Of a stretch of 64,000 bases of DNA, positions 17,696-26,267 are shown piece by piece (the first letter of the stretch is position 1; each line of letters starts with the position of its first letter). Source of the stretch: Microbacterium oleivorans (GTDB lineage Bacteria > Actinomycetota > Actinomycetes > Actinomycetales > Microbacteriaceae); assembly GCF_013389665.1 (NCBI RefSeq), contig NZ_CP058316.1:1736001-1800000 (forward strand), in the 5' to 3' direction. Under the pieces are notes generated by a model, which was not told the origin of the DNA, made no database searches, and saw only the letters and a program-made list of their open reading frames with translations. The position numbers and the translations under genes are program-made.

Positions 17696-17706
17696 CTGGA
17701 GCGACC

Positions 17707-18515
<809 letters not shown>

Positions 18516-18519
<4 letters not shown>

Positions 18520-19694
18520 AGATCATCGTGATCGGCGCCGGGATCGGCGGGACGAGCGCGGGGATCGCGCTGCAGCGCCTCGGGCACGAGGTGGTCGTCT
18601 ACGACCGTATGCGCGAGAACCGCCCGGTCGGTGCGGCGCTGTCGCTGTGGTCGAACGGGGTGAAGGTGCTCAACTGGCTCGGCGTCGGCGCCGAGGTCGC
18701 GGCGCTGGGCGGGGCGATGGACCACATGGCCTACCGCGACGGCCCGACTGGCGAGGAGCTGTGCCGGTTCTCGCTCGCTCCGATCGAGCAGCAGACCGGC
18801 CAGCGCGCCTACCCCGTCGCTCGCGCCGACCTGCAGGCCCTGCTGATGGACCGGCTCGGCGCCGAACGCATCCGCCTGGGAATGCAGCTGGTGGGCATCT
18901 CGGAGGACGGGACGACCGTCACGGCCACCTTCGCCGACGGCACGGTCGACACGGCCGACATGCTCATCGGCGCCGACGGGGCGCGCTCGTTCACCCGCGA
19001 CTACGTCACCGGCCCCGACGCGCCACCCATCGAGCGGACGTACTCCGGGTACACGAACTACAACGGGCTGGTGCCCATCGACACCCGCATCGGTCCGGCC
19101 GACCAGTGGACCACCTACGTCGCCGAGGGCAAGCGCGCGGCGGTGATGCCGGTCGCCGACGGGCGGTTCTACTTCTGGTTCGACATCCCCGGGCCCGCGG
19201 GCACCGACGGCGACCCGCTGGACGCGCTGCGCGACGCCTTCGGGCACTGGGCGCCGGGGACGCAGGCTCTGCTCGACGCGATCGACGCCGAGCGATCGCT
19301 GAATCGCGTCGAGATCTGGGACATCGACCCCTTCGACACCTGGACCCGCGGCCGCGTCGCGATCCTCGGCGATGCGGCGCACAACACCGCGCCCGACATC
19401 GGCCAGGGGGCGTGCTCGGCGCTCGAAGACGCCTTCGCTCTGGGGATCGCGGTGGCCACGGACACCGTGTCCGTGGAGGACACCCTGCGGCGCTACGCCG
19501 CCTCGCGGGTCGAGCGCGCCGGTGAGCTGGTGCTGCGGGCGCGGGCCCGCGGCGCCGAGACGCACGGTTACGATCCGGCGGTGACCGAGGCCTGGTACCG
19601 GAGCCTGCACGGCACCGACGGGTCGGGGATCCTCCGCGGGATCGTGGGCAACATCACCGGAAGCCCGATCAACCTCGGCGTCGGCGTGCTCTGA
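18516..19694 (+). CDS. hpxO: FAD-dependent urate hydroxylase (HpxO type)
   Basis: 392-residue flavoprotein monooxygenase that oxidises urate to 5-hydroxyisourate using NADH and O2. The FAD dinucleotide motif is IGAGIGG at the N-terminus (Gly7-Gly12); the second FAD motif is GRVAILGDAAHNTAPDIGQG (about residues 277-296). Diagnostic similarity to Klebsiella HpxO: PVGAALSLWSNGVKV, FSLAPIEQQTGQR, ADLQALLMD, YxGYTNYNGLV, DQWTTYVAEGKR, GRFYFWFDIP, ATHGYD-like tail. Length agrees (HpxO about 384). No cofactor-free uricase (pucL/uox) is seen in the window, so this enzyme supplies HIU to UraH. It is the last gene of the importer operon. Confidence 0.9.
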
Positions 19695-19745
19695 CGGCGT
19701 CGCGCGCCCGCAGGCAGCCGCGGCACCCCCGGCAGCCGCGGCGGC

Positions 19746-20264
19746 TCAGACGCGGAAGACCGTGTGGACCGGGCCGCAGACGTCCTGCCCACCCAGATCC
19801 GACAGCTCCATGAGCACCGCGGTCCCGATGGTGTGGTGCCCGAGTCCCTCGAGCAGCCGCTGCGCCGCACGGAGGGTGCCGCCGGTGGCCAGCACGTCGT
19901 CGACCAGGAGCACGCGTGTACCGCGCGGCAGGTCGTCGGCCATCTCGATCGTCGCCTGACCGTACTCGAGGTCGTACGAGACGGAGGCCGCCGGTCGCGG
20001 CAGCTTGCCGGCCTTGCGGATCGGCACCATGCCGACTCCGCTCGCGGCGGCCACGGCCCCCGCGATGAGGAATCCGCGCGCCTCCACGCCGGCGACGACG
20101 TCGAACTCGCGGGCGAAGGGCGTGACGATCGCGTCGATCACGGTGCGCAGGGCCGTCGCGTCGGCGAGCAGCGGCGAGATGTCGCGGAAGAGGACTCCCG
20201 GCTCGGGGAAATCCGGGATGAGCGCGATGAGCGACTCGGCGTGCTCGAGGGGGTCGGAGGTCAC
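19746..20264 (-). CDS. apt: Adenine phosphoribosyltransferase
   Basis: 172 residues; salvages adenine with PRPP to AMP. PRPP-binding motif VLLVDDVLATGGTL at about residues 120-133, preceded by YDLEYGQATIEMADDLPRGTRV, and FPEPGVLFRDISPLL near the N-terminus, all standard for Apt. It converges with hpxO across a 51-nt gap holding a GC-rich repeat. GTG start with no ribosome site, consistent with a leaderless transcript. Confidence 0.93.
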   Translation of the reverse strand: MTSDPLEHAESLIALIPDFPEPGVLFRDISPLLADATALRTVIDAIVTPFAREFDVVAGVEARGFLIAGAVAAASGVGMVPIRKAGKLPRPAASVSYDLEYGQATIEMADDLPRGTRVLLVDDVLATGGTLRAAQRLLEGLGHHTIGTAVLMELSDLGGQDVCGPVHTVFRV

Positions 20265-20270
20265 CGAACC

Positions 20271-20276
20271 ACCCTA
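20271..20276 (-). promoter_or_regulatory. -10 element, leaderless promoter of apt
   Basis: Minus strand TAGGGT, 6 nt, then the GTG at 20264. Confidence 0.45.
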
Positions 20277-20352
20277 GACGCCGCTTGATGGTGTCGATCC
20301 CGCCATGATCGCCGCCCGATCGTCCGGCGCGCGTGCCACCTCGACCCAGCGG

Positions 20353-20380
20353 GTGTCACTGCAAGCGCTTGCAGTAGGCT
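20353..20380 (+). promoter_or_regulatory. LacI-type operator in the promoter of the alpha-glucosidase operon
   Basis: ACTGCAAGCGCTTGCAGT (20358-20375) is a perfect 18-bp palindrome with the AAGCGCTT centre common to LacI-family operators. It fills the space between a weak -35 (GTGTCA, 20353) and the -10 TAGGCT (20375-20380), whose last base is 7 nt from the ATG. Repression by the LacI protein encoded two genes on is the simplest reading. Confidence 0.7.
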
Positions 20381-20387
20381 GGCGCCC

Positions 20388-22103
20388 ATGACCTCCTCCT
20401 CCGTGGACACCGTGGAATCCACCCTCTCCCCGATCGGGATCTCCCGCCCCGGCGCCGAATGGTGGCGCACTGCGGTGATCTACCAGATCTACCCGCGCTC
20501 GTTCGCCGACGCCTCGGGCGACGGCATCGGCGACCTCGCCGGCATCACCTCCCGCCTCGCCGAGCTCGCCGAGCTCGGGGTCGACGCGGTGTGGCTGAGT
20601 CCCTTCTTCCGCTCGCCGCAGAAGGATGCCGGCTACGACGTGGCCGATTACTGCGACGTCGACCCGCTCTTCGGAACCCTCGACGACGCCGACGCGATGC
20701 TCGACGAGGCGCACGCCCGCGGCATCCGTGTCATCGTCGACCTCGTCCCGAACCACTCCTCCGACCAGCACGTCTGGTTCCAGCAGGCGCTCGACGCCGC
20801 CCCCGGCAGCACCGAGCGCGCCCGCTACATCTTCCGCGACGGCAGAGGCGAGAACGGCGCCGAGGCTCCGAACAACTGGGAGTCGGTCTTCGGCGGCCCC
20901 GCCTGGACGCGGACGACGAACCCCGACGGCACGCCCGGCCAGTGGTACCTGCACCTGTTCGATGCGACGCAGCCCGACTTCGACTGGTCCAACCCCGAGG
21001 TGGGCGACGAGTTCGAGCGGATCCTGCGATTCTGGCTCGATCGGGGCGTCGACGGGTTCCGCGTCGACGTCGCACACGGGCTGGTGAAGTCCGAGGGCCT
21101 CCCCGACTTCGTCCCGGCCGAGGACGCCGGCTCGATGGGCGGCGACAGCGCCGACGTCCCGTACTGGGGCCAGGAGGGCGTGCACGACATCTACCGCCGG
21201 TGGAACCGCATCCTCGCCGAATACGACGGCGACCGTGCGCTCTGCGCCGAGGCGTGGCTGCCGACCGTCGACGAGACCGCACTCTGGGTCCGCCAGGACG
21301 AGATGCACCAGGCGTTCAACTTCCCGTACCTGCAGACCGAATGGGATGCCGCTCACCTGACCGAGGTCATCTCGGAGTCGCTCCGCGCCTTCCCCGCCGT
21401 CGGCGCTCCCGCCACCTGGGTGCTGTCGAACCACGACGTGGTCCGCCACGCCTCTCGCCTGGCGCTGACCGCCGAGAACCCGCAGGGACACGGCCTCGGG
21501 CCCGACTCCCCCGGCCAGCCCGACGCCGTCGTGGGCCTCGCGCGCGCCCGCGCCGCGACCACACTCATGCTCGCGCTCCCCGGCTCGGCCTACCTCTACC
21601 AGGGCGAGGAGCTCGGCCTGCCCGAGGTCGTGAACCTGCCCGACGACGCGCGCCAGGACCCGACCTGGTTCCGGACGAACGGCGAGCGCTACGGCCGCGA
21701 CGGATGCCGCGTACCCATCCCGTGGGAGGCGGACGCGCCCGGCTACGGATTCAGCCCGACCGGCGCCTCGTGGCTGCCGCAGCCCGAGGAGTGGCGGGCG
21801 CTCGCCCGCTCGGCCCAGGTCGGCGAGCCCGGCTCGACCCTGTCGCTGTACCGCGAGCTGCTGTCGGCGCGCCGCCGATTCGACCTCGGAGCCGGCGCTC
21901 TCGAATGGGTCGACCTGCACCTGGGCGACGAGGTCATCGGGTTCCGCAACGGCGACGTGCTCGTCGTGGCGAACACCGGGTCCTCCCCGGTCGCGCTGCC
22001 CGCCGGTGAGATCCTGGTCGCGAGCGTCGCGGACCTCGCCGGCACCGGCGGCGACGGGGCCGAGCTGCCCGTCGACGCGGCGGTCTGGATCCGCGCGAGC
22101 TGA
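20388..22103 (+). CDS. Glycoside hydrolase family 13 alpha-glucosidase / oligo-1,6-glucosidase
   Basis: 571-residue cytoplasmic GH13 enzyme. Conserved regions: DLVPNHSS (about 117-124), GFRVDVAHGL (nucleophile Asp, about residue 226), ALCAEAWLP (acid/base Glu) and VLSNHDVVRH (transition-state Asp). The start IYQIYPRSFADASGDGIGDLAGI is typical for oligo-alpha-glucosidases, trehalulose/sucrose isomerases and trehalose-6-P hydrolases. Substrate class (isomaltose-, maltose- or sucrose-type) is not decided by sequence alone. Followed after 14 nt by its probable LacI regulator. Confidence 0.9.
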   Translation: MTSSSVDTVESTLSPIGISRPGAEWWRTAVIYQIYPRSFADASGDGIGDLAGITSRLAELAELGVDAVWLSPFFRSPQKDAGYDVADYCDVDPLFGTLDDADAMLDEAHARGIRVIVDLVPNHSSDQHVWFQQALDAAPGSTERARYIFRDGRGENGAEAPNNWESVFGGPAWTRTTNPDGTPGQWYLHLFDATQPDFDWSNPEVGDEFERILRFWLDRGVDGFRVDVAHGLVKSEGLPDFVPAEDAGSMGGDSADVPYWGQEGVHDIYRRWNRILAEYDGDRALCAEAWLPTVDETALWVRQDEMHQAFNFPYLQTEWDAAHLTEVISESLRAFPAVGAPATWVLSNHDVVRHASRLALTAENPQGHGLGPDSPGQPDAVVGLARARAATTLMLALPGSAYLYQGEELGLPEVVNLPDDARQDPTWFRTNGERYGRDGCRVPIPWEADAPGYGFSPTGASWLPQPEEWRALARSAQVGEPGSTLSLYRELLSARRRFDLGAGALEWVDLHLGDEVIGFRNGDVLVVANTGSSPVALPAGEILVASVADLAGTGGDGAELPVDAAVWIRAS

Positions 22104-22117
22104 CGGGGGAGCGGGAG

Positions 22118-23122
22118 ATGGTCGGCATCGACGACGTCGCGCGACGCGCGGAGGTCTCGACGGCGACCGTCTCCCGCACCCTCAGCGGCCGCGGCCCGGT
22201 GTCGCCCGCGACGCGCGAACGCGTGCTGCAGGCGGCATCCGAGCTCGGCTACGTCGTGTCGTCGGCCGCGTCGAGCCTGGCCACGGGCCGCACGAGCAAC
22301 ATCGGCGTGCTCGTGCCGATCCTCGACCGCTGGTTCTTCTCGCGCGTGCTCACCGGCATCGCGGCGACCTTGCAGCGCGCCGACTACGACGTCGCGCTGT
22401 ACGCCCTGACCGCCGAGGCCGACGAGCGCAGCCGCGTGTTCGCGACCTCGCTTCGCCGCCAGCGCGTCGACGGGGTCATCGTCGTGTCGATGGCTCTCGC
22501 GCGCGACGAGATCGCACAGCTCGGCGACCTCGGCCTGCCGGTGATCGCCATGGGCGGCCAGCTGGCCGGTCTGCGATCGCTCACCGTCGACGAGATCGAG
22601 GTGGCGCGGACGGCCACCGAGCACCTGCTCGGGCTCGGGCACCGCGACATCGCCCACATCGGTCTGCATCCCCAGTTCGAGGGCGACTTCCACATCCCCA
22701 CCCGACGCCGCCTCGGCTTCGAGACGGCGCTGAGCGAGGCCGGTGTCGCGGCGCACCCCGACCGCTTCGCCGCCGCAGACTTCACGATGGCCGGCGGGCA
22801 CGAGGCCGCGACGCGACTGCTCCGGGATGCCGAGGCCCGCCCCACCGCGATCTTCGCGGCCTCGGACGAGATGGCGATCGGGGCGATGCTCGCCGCGCGC
22901 GAGCTCGGGTTGCGCGTGCCCGAGGACGTGTCGATCGTCGGGGTCGACGGCCACGACCTCGGGGCGTTCTTCGGCCTCACGACGGTGGATCAGTTCCCGG
23001 GCCGACAGGGCGAGCGTGTGGCCTCGGCGATGATCGCCGCGCTGCACGGTGCGGCGTCCGGTCCTCCGGCCGGCCTCGACTTCGCCCTCGTGGAACGGTC
23101 GAGCACGGCGCCGCCCGCCTGA
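22118..23122 (+). CDS. LacI-family transcriptional regulator
   Basis: 334 residues: HTH at 2-21 (GIDDVARRAEVSTATVSRTL), hinge helix (ASSLATGRTSNIGVLVP), and a sugar-binding type I domain (ending VPEDVSIVGVDGHDLGAFFGLTTV). Cotranscribed with the alpha-glucosidase and probably controls it through the palindrome at 20358. Start ATG with GGGAG upstream. Confidence 0.9.
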   Translation: MVGIDDVARRAEVSTATVSRTLSGRGPVSPATRERVLQAASELGYVVSSAASSLATGRTSNIGVLVPILDRWFFSRVLTGIAATLQRADYDVALYALTAEADERSRVFATSLRRQRVDGVIVVSMALARDEIAQLGDLGLPVIAMGGQLAGLRSLTVDEIEVARTATEHLLGLGHRDIAHIGLHPQFEGDFHIPTRRRLGFETALSEAGVAAHPDRFAAADFTMAGGHEAATRLLRDAEARPTAIFAASDEMAIGAMLAARELGLRVPEDVSIVGVDGHDLGAFFGLTTVDQFPGRQGERVASAMIAALHGAASGPPAGLDFALVERSSTAPPA

Positions 23123-23197
23123 CTCGCGGCCCCAGCGCGCCGTGTGACGCGGTCCGACCTGCATCGCGGGCCCCGGCAACGCGCAGGCGGCCTCCCG

Positions 23198-23203
23198 TAG
23201 GCT
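23198..23203 (+). promoter_or_regulatory. -10 element, leaderless promoter of M20 gene
   Basis: TAGGCT, 6 nt, then ATG at 23210. Confidence 0.45.
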
Positions 23204-23209
23204 CGGATC

Positions 23210-24424
23210 ATGGCCTTGGATCTGGACGCGCTCTACACCGACCTGCACCGCCACCCGGAACTGTCGTTCCAGGAGACCCGCACGGCCGCCGTCATCGGCG
23301 CGAAGCTTGCGGAGCTCGGCCTCGAGTACGAAGAGGGCATCGGCCGGACGGGCCTGGCGACCGCCGTCCGCAACGGCGACGGCCCGGTGGTGTGGCTGCG
23401 CGCCGACATGGACGGTCTGCCCGTCCCCGAGCAGACGGGGCTCGACTACGCCTCGACCGCGCGCGGCGTCGACCCCGCCGGCAACGACGTGCCGGTCATG
23501 CACGCGTGCGGCCACGACATGCACGTCACGGCCCTCCTCGGCGCACTCGAGCAGCTCATCGCGGCGCGCGACGAGTGGTCGGGCACCGTCGTCGCCGTCT
23601 TCCAGCCCGCGGAGGAATATGGCGCCGGCTCGCAGGCGATGATCGCCGACGGCGTGCTCGAGCGCTTCCCGAAGCCCGACATCGTGCTCGGCCAGCACGT
23701 CACCCCGCTCCCCGCCGGCGTCATCGGCGTGCGTCCCGGAACCCAGATGGCGGCCTCCGACGGGCTGAGCGTCGTCCTGCACGGCCGAGGCGGACACGGC
23801 TCGCGCCCGCACTCGACGATCGACCCCGTGGTGATGGCGGCGGCGACCGTGATGCGCCTGCAGACCGTCGTCTCACGCGAGGTCGACCCGCGGGATGTCG
23901 CCGTCGTGACGGTCGGCTCAATCCACGCGGGGCTGAAGAACAACATCATCCCCGCCGAGGCGAAGCTCGAGCTGAGCCTGCGCTACCCCGACGATGCGGC
24001 GCGCGAGCGCGTGATGTCCAAGGTCGAGCGCGTCATCCGTGCCGAGGCCCTCGCCTCCGGCGCCGAGACCGAGCCCACGATCACGGTCGACCACACGCTT
24101 CCGCCCACCATCAACGACCACACCGCGACCGCGCGCCTGACCACCGCCTTCGAGCGCGCCTTCGGGCCCGGAAGCGTCGTGGACCCCGGCATGTTCACCG
24201 GCAGCGAGGACGTCTCGTGGTTCGCGCGCGAGGCCGGCGCGCCGCTGGTGTTCTGGTTCTGGGGCGGCGTCGACCCGCAGAAGTTCGCGGATGCCGTCGC
24301 GGCCGGCACCGTCGAGCGCGACATCCCGACCAACCACTCGCCCTTCTTCGCGCCGGTCATGCACCCCACGATCGAGCGTGGTGTCGAGAACCTCGTCGTG
24401 GCAGCCAAGGAGTTCCTCGCGTGA
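23210..24424 (+). CDS. M20-family amidohydrolase (hippurate/IAA-amino acid hydrolase group)
   Basis: 404-residue metallo-amidohydrolase cleaving N-acyl amino acids or similar amides. Motifs: LHRHPELSFQE, LRADMDGLPVPEQTGL, HACGHDMHVTALLG (metal Cys/His/Asp), QPAEEYGAGSQAMIADG (catalytic Glu pair), GGHGSRPHSTIDPV and C-terminal NHSPFFAPVMHPTIERG. These place it with HipO/AmhX/IAA-amino acid hydrolases. Its last codons overlap the next gene (GTGA), so it is coupled to a membrane-anchored protein of unknown role. Confidence 0.88.
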   Translation: MALDLDALYTDLHRHPELSFQETRTAAVIGAKLAELGLEYEEGIGRTGLATAVRNGDGPVVWLRADMDGLPVPEQTGLDYASTARGVDPAGNDVPVMHACGHDMHVTALLGALEQLIAARDEWSGTVVAVFQPAEEYGAGSQAMIADGVLERFPKPDIVLGQHVTPLPAGVIGVRPGTQMAASDGLSVVLHGRGGHGSRPHSTIDPVVMAAATVMRLQTVVSREVDPRDVAVVTVGSIHAGLKNNIIPAEAKLELSLRYPDDAARERVMSKVERVIRAEALASGAETEPTITVDHTLPPTINDHTATARLTTAFERAFGPGSVVDPGMFTGSEDVSWFAREAGAPLVFWFWGGVDPQKFADAVAAGTVERDIPTNHSPFFAPVMHPTIERGVENLVVAAKEFLA

Positions 24425-25305
24425 GCGATCCCAACGACCCGTTCGCCGACTTCGAACCCTACGAGCCGCCGCCCAAGCCCGAGCGCGGCAAGCGCGAGAA
24501 GCCCGAGAAGGCGCCGCGCGAGCCCAAGCCGCCGCGCGAGCCCAAGCCGATGGCGGACTGGCCCGACGGGCGGCCGGATCGCGGCAGCCACGAGGGCGGC
24601 GACCGCCGCACCCTCGCCATCCTCGCCGGCATCGCGGGAGCGCTCGTCGTCGCGGTCGTCGTGGTGCTCGTGATCTACCTCACGCAGCAGTCACAGCAGC
24701 AGGAGCCGGCGGCCGTCCCGGTGCCGACGGCGCCCGCGACCGGGGCCATTCCGCAGCAGACCGGAGCGCCGCAGGCCCCCTCGGCATCACCGACGGCCGA
24801 GGCCGCGACGGCCGGCATCGGCGTGAACGCCGACGGTTTCACGATCTCCGACGACGCCGGCACCACGGTCTTCACCCACGCGTGGGCGGATGACGCCGCC
24901 CCCGCCGTCGCCGCGCTCACCGAGCTCTTCGGGGCGGCGCCGACGGAGGACTTCCAGAACGGCGATGCCGAGAACTACGCGTACGACATCTACGTGTGGG
25001 AGGGCTTCCGCCTCTACGACGTCTTCCTCAGCGCCGGCAACCGGCCGCGCGCCGAGGTTCCGGCCCCGACCTTCGTGTCGTTCGACTCCGACATCGACGT
25101 GCCCGTGACGGACGAGTTCGGGATCGACCTCGACATGTCCGCCGATGAGATCGCCGCGCTGGGCCCGGACTCCGGCCAGGGCGGGTCGTTCGTCTTCGGC
25201 TCGGACCGCAACACCTTCTACCAGGACGGTGAGCGCCGTTTCGGTGCGGCCGTGACCGTCGAGGGCAGCAAGGTCACCGTCACTTACACCTTCCGCGCCG
25301 GCTGA
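24421..25305 (+). CDS. Membrane-anchored protein of unknown function (paralogue A)
   Basis: 294 residues, not recognised as a named family. A basic, Pro-rich cytoplasmic leader with PPREPKP-type repeats (1-60) is followed by one membrane segment (about 65-88, ILAGIAGALVVAVVVVLVIYL), a Pro/Ala/Thr-rich linker and an extracytoplasmic domain of about 160 residues starting GVNADGFTISDDAG. The C-terminal domain aligns with the next gene (GFTI, ALTELFGAAP, YVWEGFRLYDVF, NRPRAE). Probably a surface domain tethered by a single helix. Coupled to the M20 gene by a GTGA overlap. Confidence 0.75.
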   Translation: MSDPNDPFADFEPYEPPPKPERGKREKPEKAPREPKPPREPKPMADWPDGRPDRGSHEGGDRRTLAILAGIAGALVVAVVVVLVIYLTQQSQQQEPAAVPVPTAPATGAIPQQTGAPQAPSASPTAEAATAGIGVNADGFTISDDAGTTVFTHAWADDAAPAVAALTELFGAAPTEDFQNGDAENYAYDIYVWEGFRLYDVFLSAGNRPRAEVPAPTFVSFDSDIDVPVTDEFGIDLDMSADEIAALGPDSGQGGSFVFGSDRNTFYQDGERRFGAAVTVEGSKVTVTYTFRAG

Positions 25306-25406
25306 TCCGCGGCGCGGAAGGCGGCCGGCGTGTCGTGATGGATTCGTTGCGCCCGGGCGGGGTCTGACGACTCCCTCCGGCCCGGGCCCCTGCCAGGATT
25401 GCAGGC

Positions 25407-26171
25407 ATGGCAACAGCGAGATCCCGCCGGACGATGATCATCATCGCAAGCATCGTGACGGTGATCCTGATCGCAGCGGCGGTCGCCGTGTTCATCTTCG
25501 CGCAACGCGCTGCGCAGCCCGCGGCGGCTCCCTCGTCTCCCGCCCCGACCCCGACCGCCGCGCCCGCGACCACGGCACCGACCTCGGCACCGACGCCCAC
25601 GCCGACCGAGAGCGCGCCGCGCGCCAGCGAGGTCGTCATGGCCGCGACCGGCTTCACGATCGCCGGCGACGACGGGTCGCCGATGCTCGAGTTCCGCTGG
25701 CGCGACGAAGTCGGGCCCGCGGTGACCGCGCTGACCGAGGCCTTCGGGGCCGAGCCCGACGTCGGCGTGTACCCCGGGGACGGGAACCACTTCCCGGACT
25801 ACACGACCTACGACTGGAGCGGTTTCACGCTGTACGACATGGTCGAGGTCCCCGGCGACAAGCCGCGCGCCGAGTACAGCATCCCGACGTGGATCAGCAT
25901 CCGGTCGAACGACGTGAGTGGGGTTCCGGTGACGCCCGAGTTCGCGCTCGCCATCGGCGCGACCGCGGATGCGGTGCGCTCGAACGGTCCGGACGACGAG
26001 TGGTCGATGTCCGACGACGAGACAGAGGTGCGCTTCGTCTTCGATATCGACCGCACCGATTTCTCCCACCCCGACGGCGCGGTGGAAGTGCTGTCCTACA
26101 GCGTTTTCGCGGACACGAAGGCGGGCTCAGGGGTCACTGAGATCCTGTACCGACCGTACAGCCGGCTGTGA
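25407..26171 (+). CDS. Membrane-anchored protein of unknown function (paralogue B)
   Basis: 254 residues with the same design as the preceding gene: N-terminal membrane segment (about 10-31), Pro/Thr/Ala linker (35-70), then a C-terminal domain with ATGFTIAGDDGS, ALTEAFGAEPD, YDWSGFTLYDMVEVPGDKPRAEY and IPTWISIRSND that parallels paralogue A block by block. It lacks the long charged leader. Tandem duplication and divergence explain the pair. A GC-rich imperfect hairpin in the 101-nt gap suggests separate transcription. Confidence 0.72.
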   Translation: MATARSRRTMIIIASIVTVILIAAAVAVFIFAQRAAQPAAAPSSPAPTPTAAPATTAPTSAPTPTPTESAPRASEVVMAATGFTIAGDDGSPMLEFRWRDEVGPAVTALTEAFGAEPDVGVYPGDGNHFPDYTTYDWSGFTLYDMVEVPGDKPRAEYSIPTWISIRSNDVSGVPVTPEFALAIGATADAVRSNGPDDEWSMSDDETEVRFVFDIDRTDFSHPDGAVEVLSYSVFADTKAGSGVTEILYRPYSRL

Positions 26172-26229
26172 TCCCGAACGCGGAAGGCGACGGCTCGGCA
26201 ACGCTCTGGTGACGCTCGGCGTGGCGAGA

Positions 26230-26259
26230 TTGCGCAGGATGCCGCGGCAGGCGTAGTGT
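26230..26259 (+). promoter_or_regulatory. Promoter of the KimA-like gene
   Basis: TTGCGC (26230-26235), 18-nt spacer, TAGTGT (26254-26259), then 8 nt to the GTG at 26268: a normal two-box promoter placed for a leaderless or very short leader transcript. Confidence 0.5.
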
Positions 26260-26267
26260 CGCCCGCC

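Noticed and set aside
19700..19745. Repeated GGCAGCCGCGGC between hpxO and apt as an operator
   Set aside because: Located between convergent genes after both stops; more likely part of a bidirectional terminator.
22006..24424. Long plus-strand frame across the LacI and M20 genes
   Set aside because: Arg/Ala/Pro-rich shadow of two genes with clear domains in another frame; only its 3' part (from 24421) is real.
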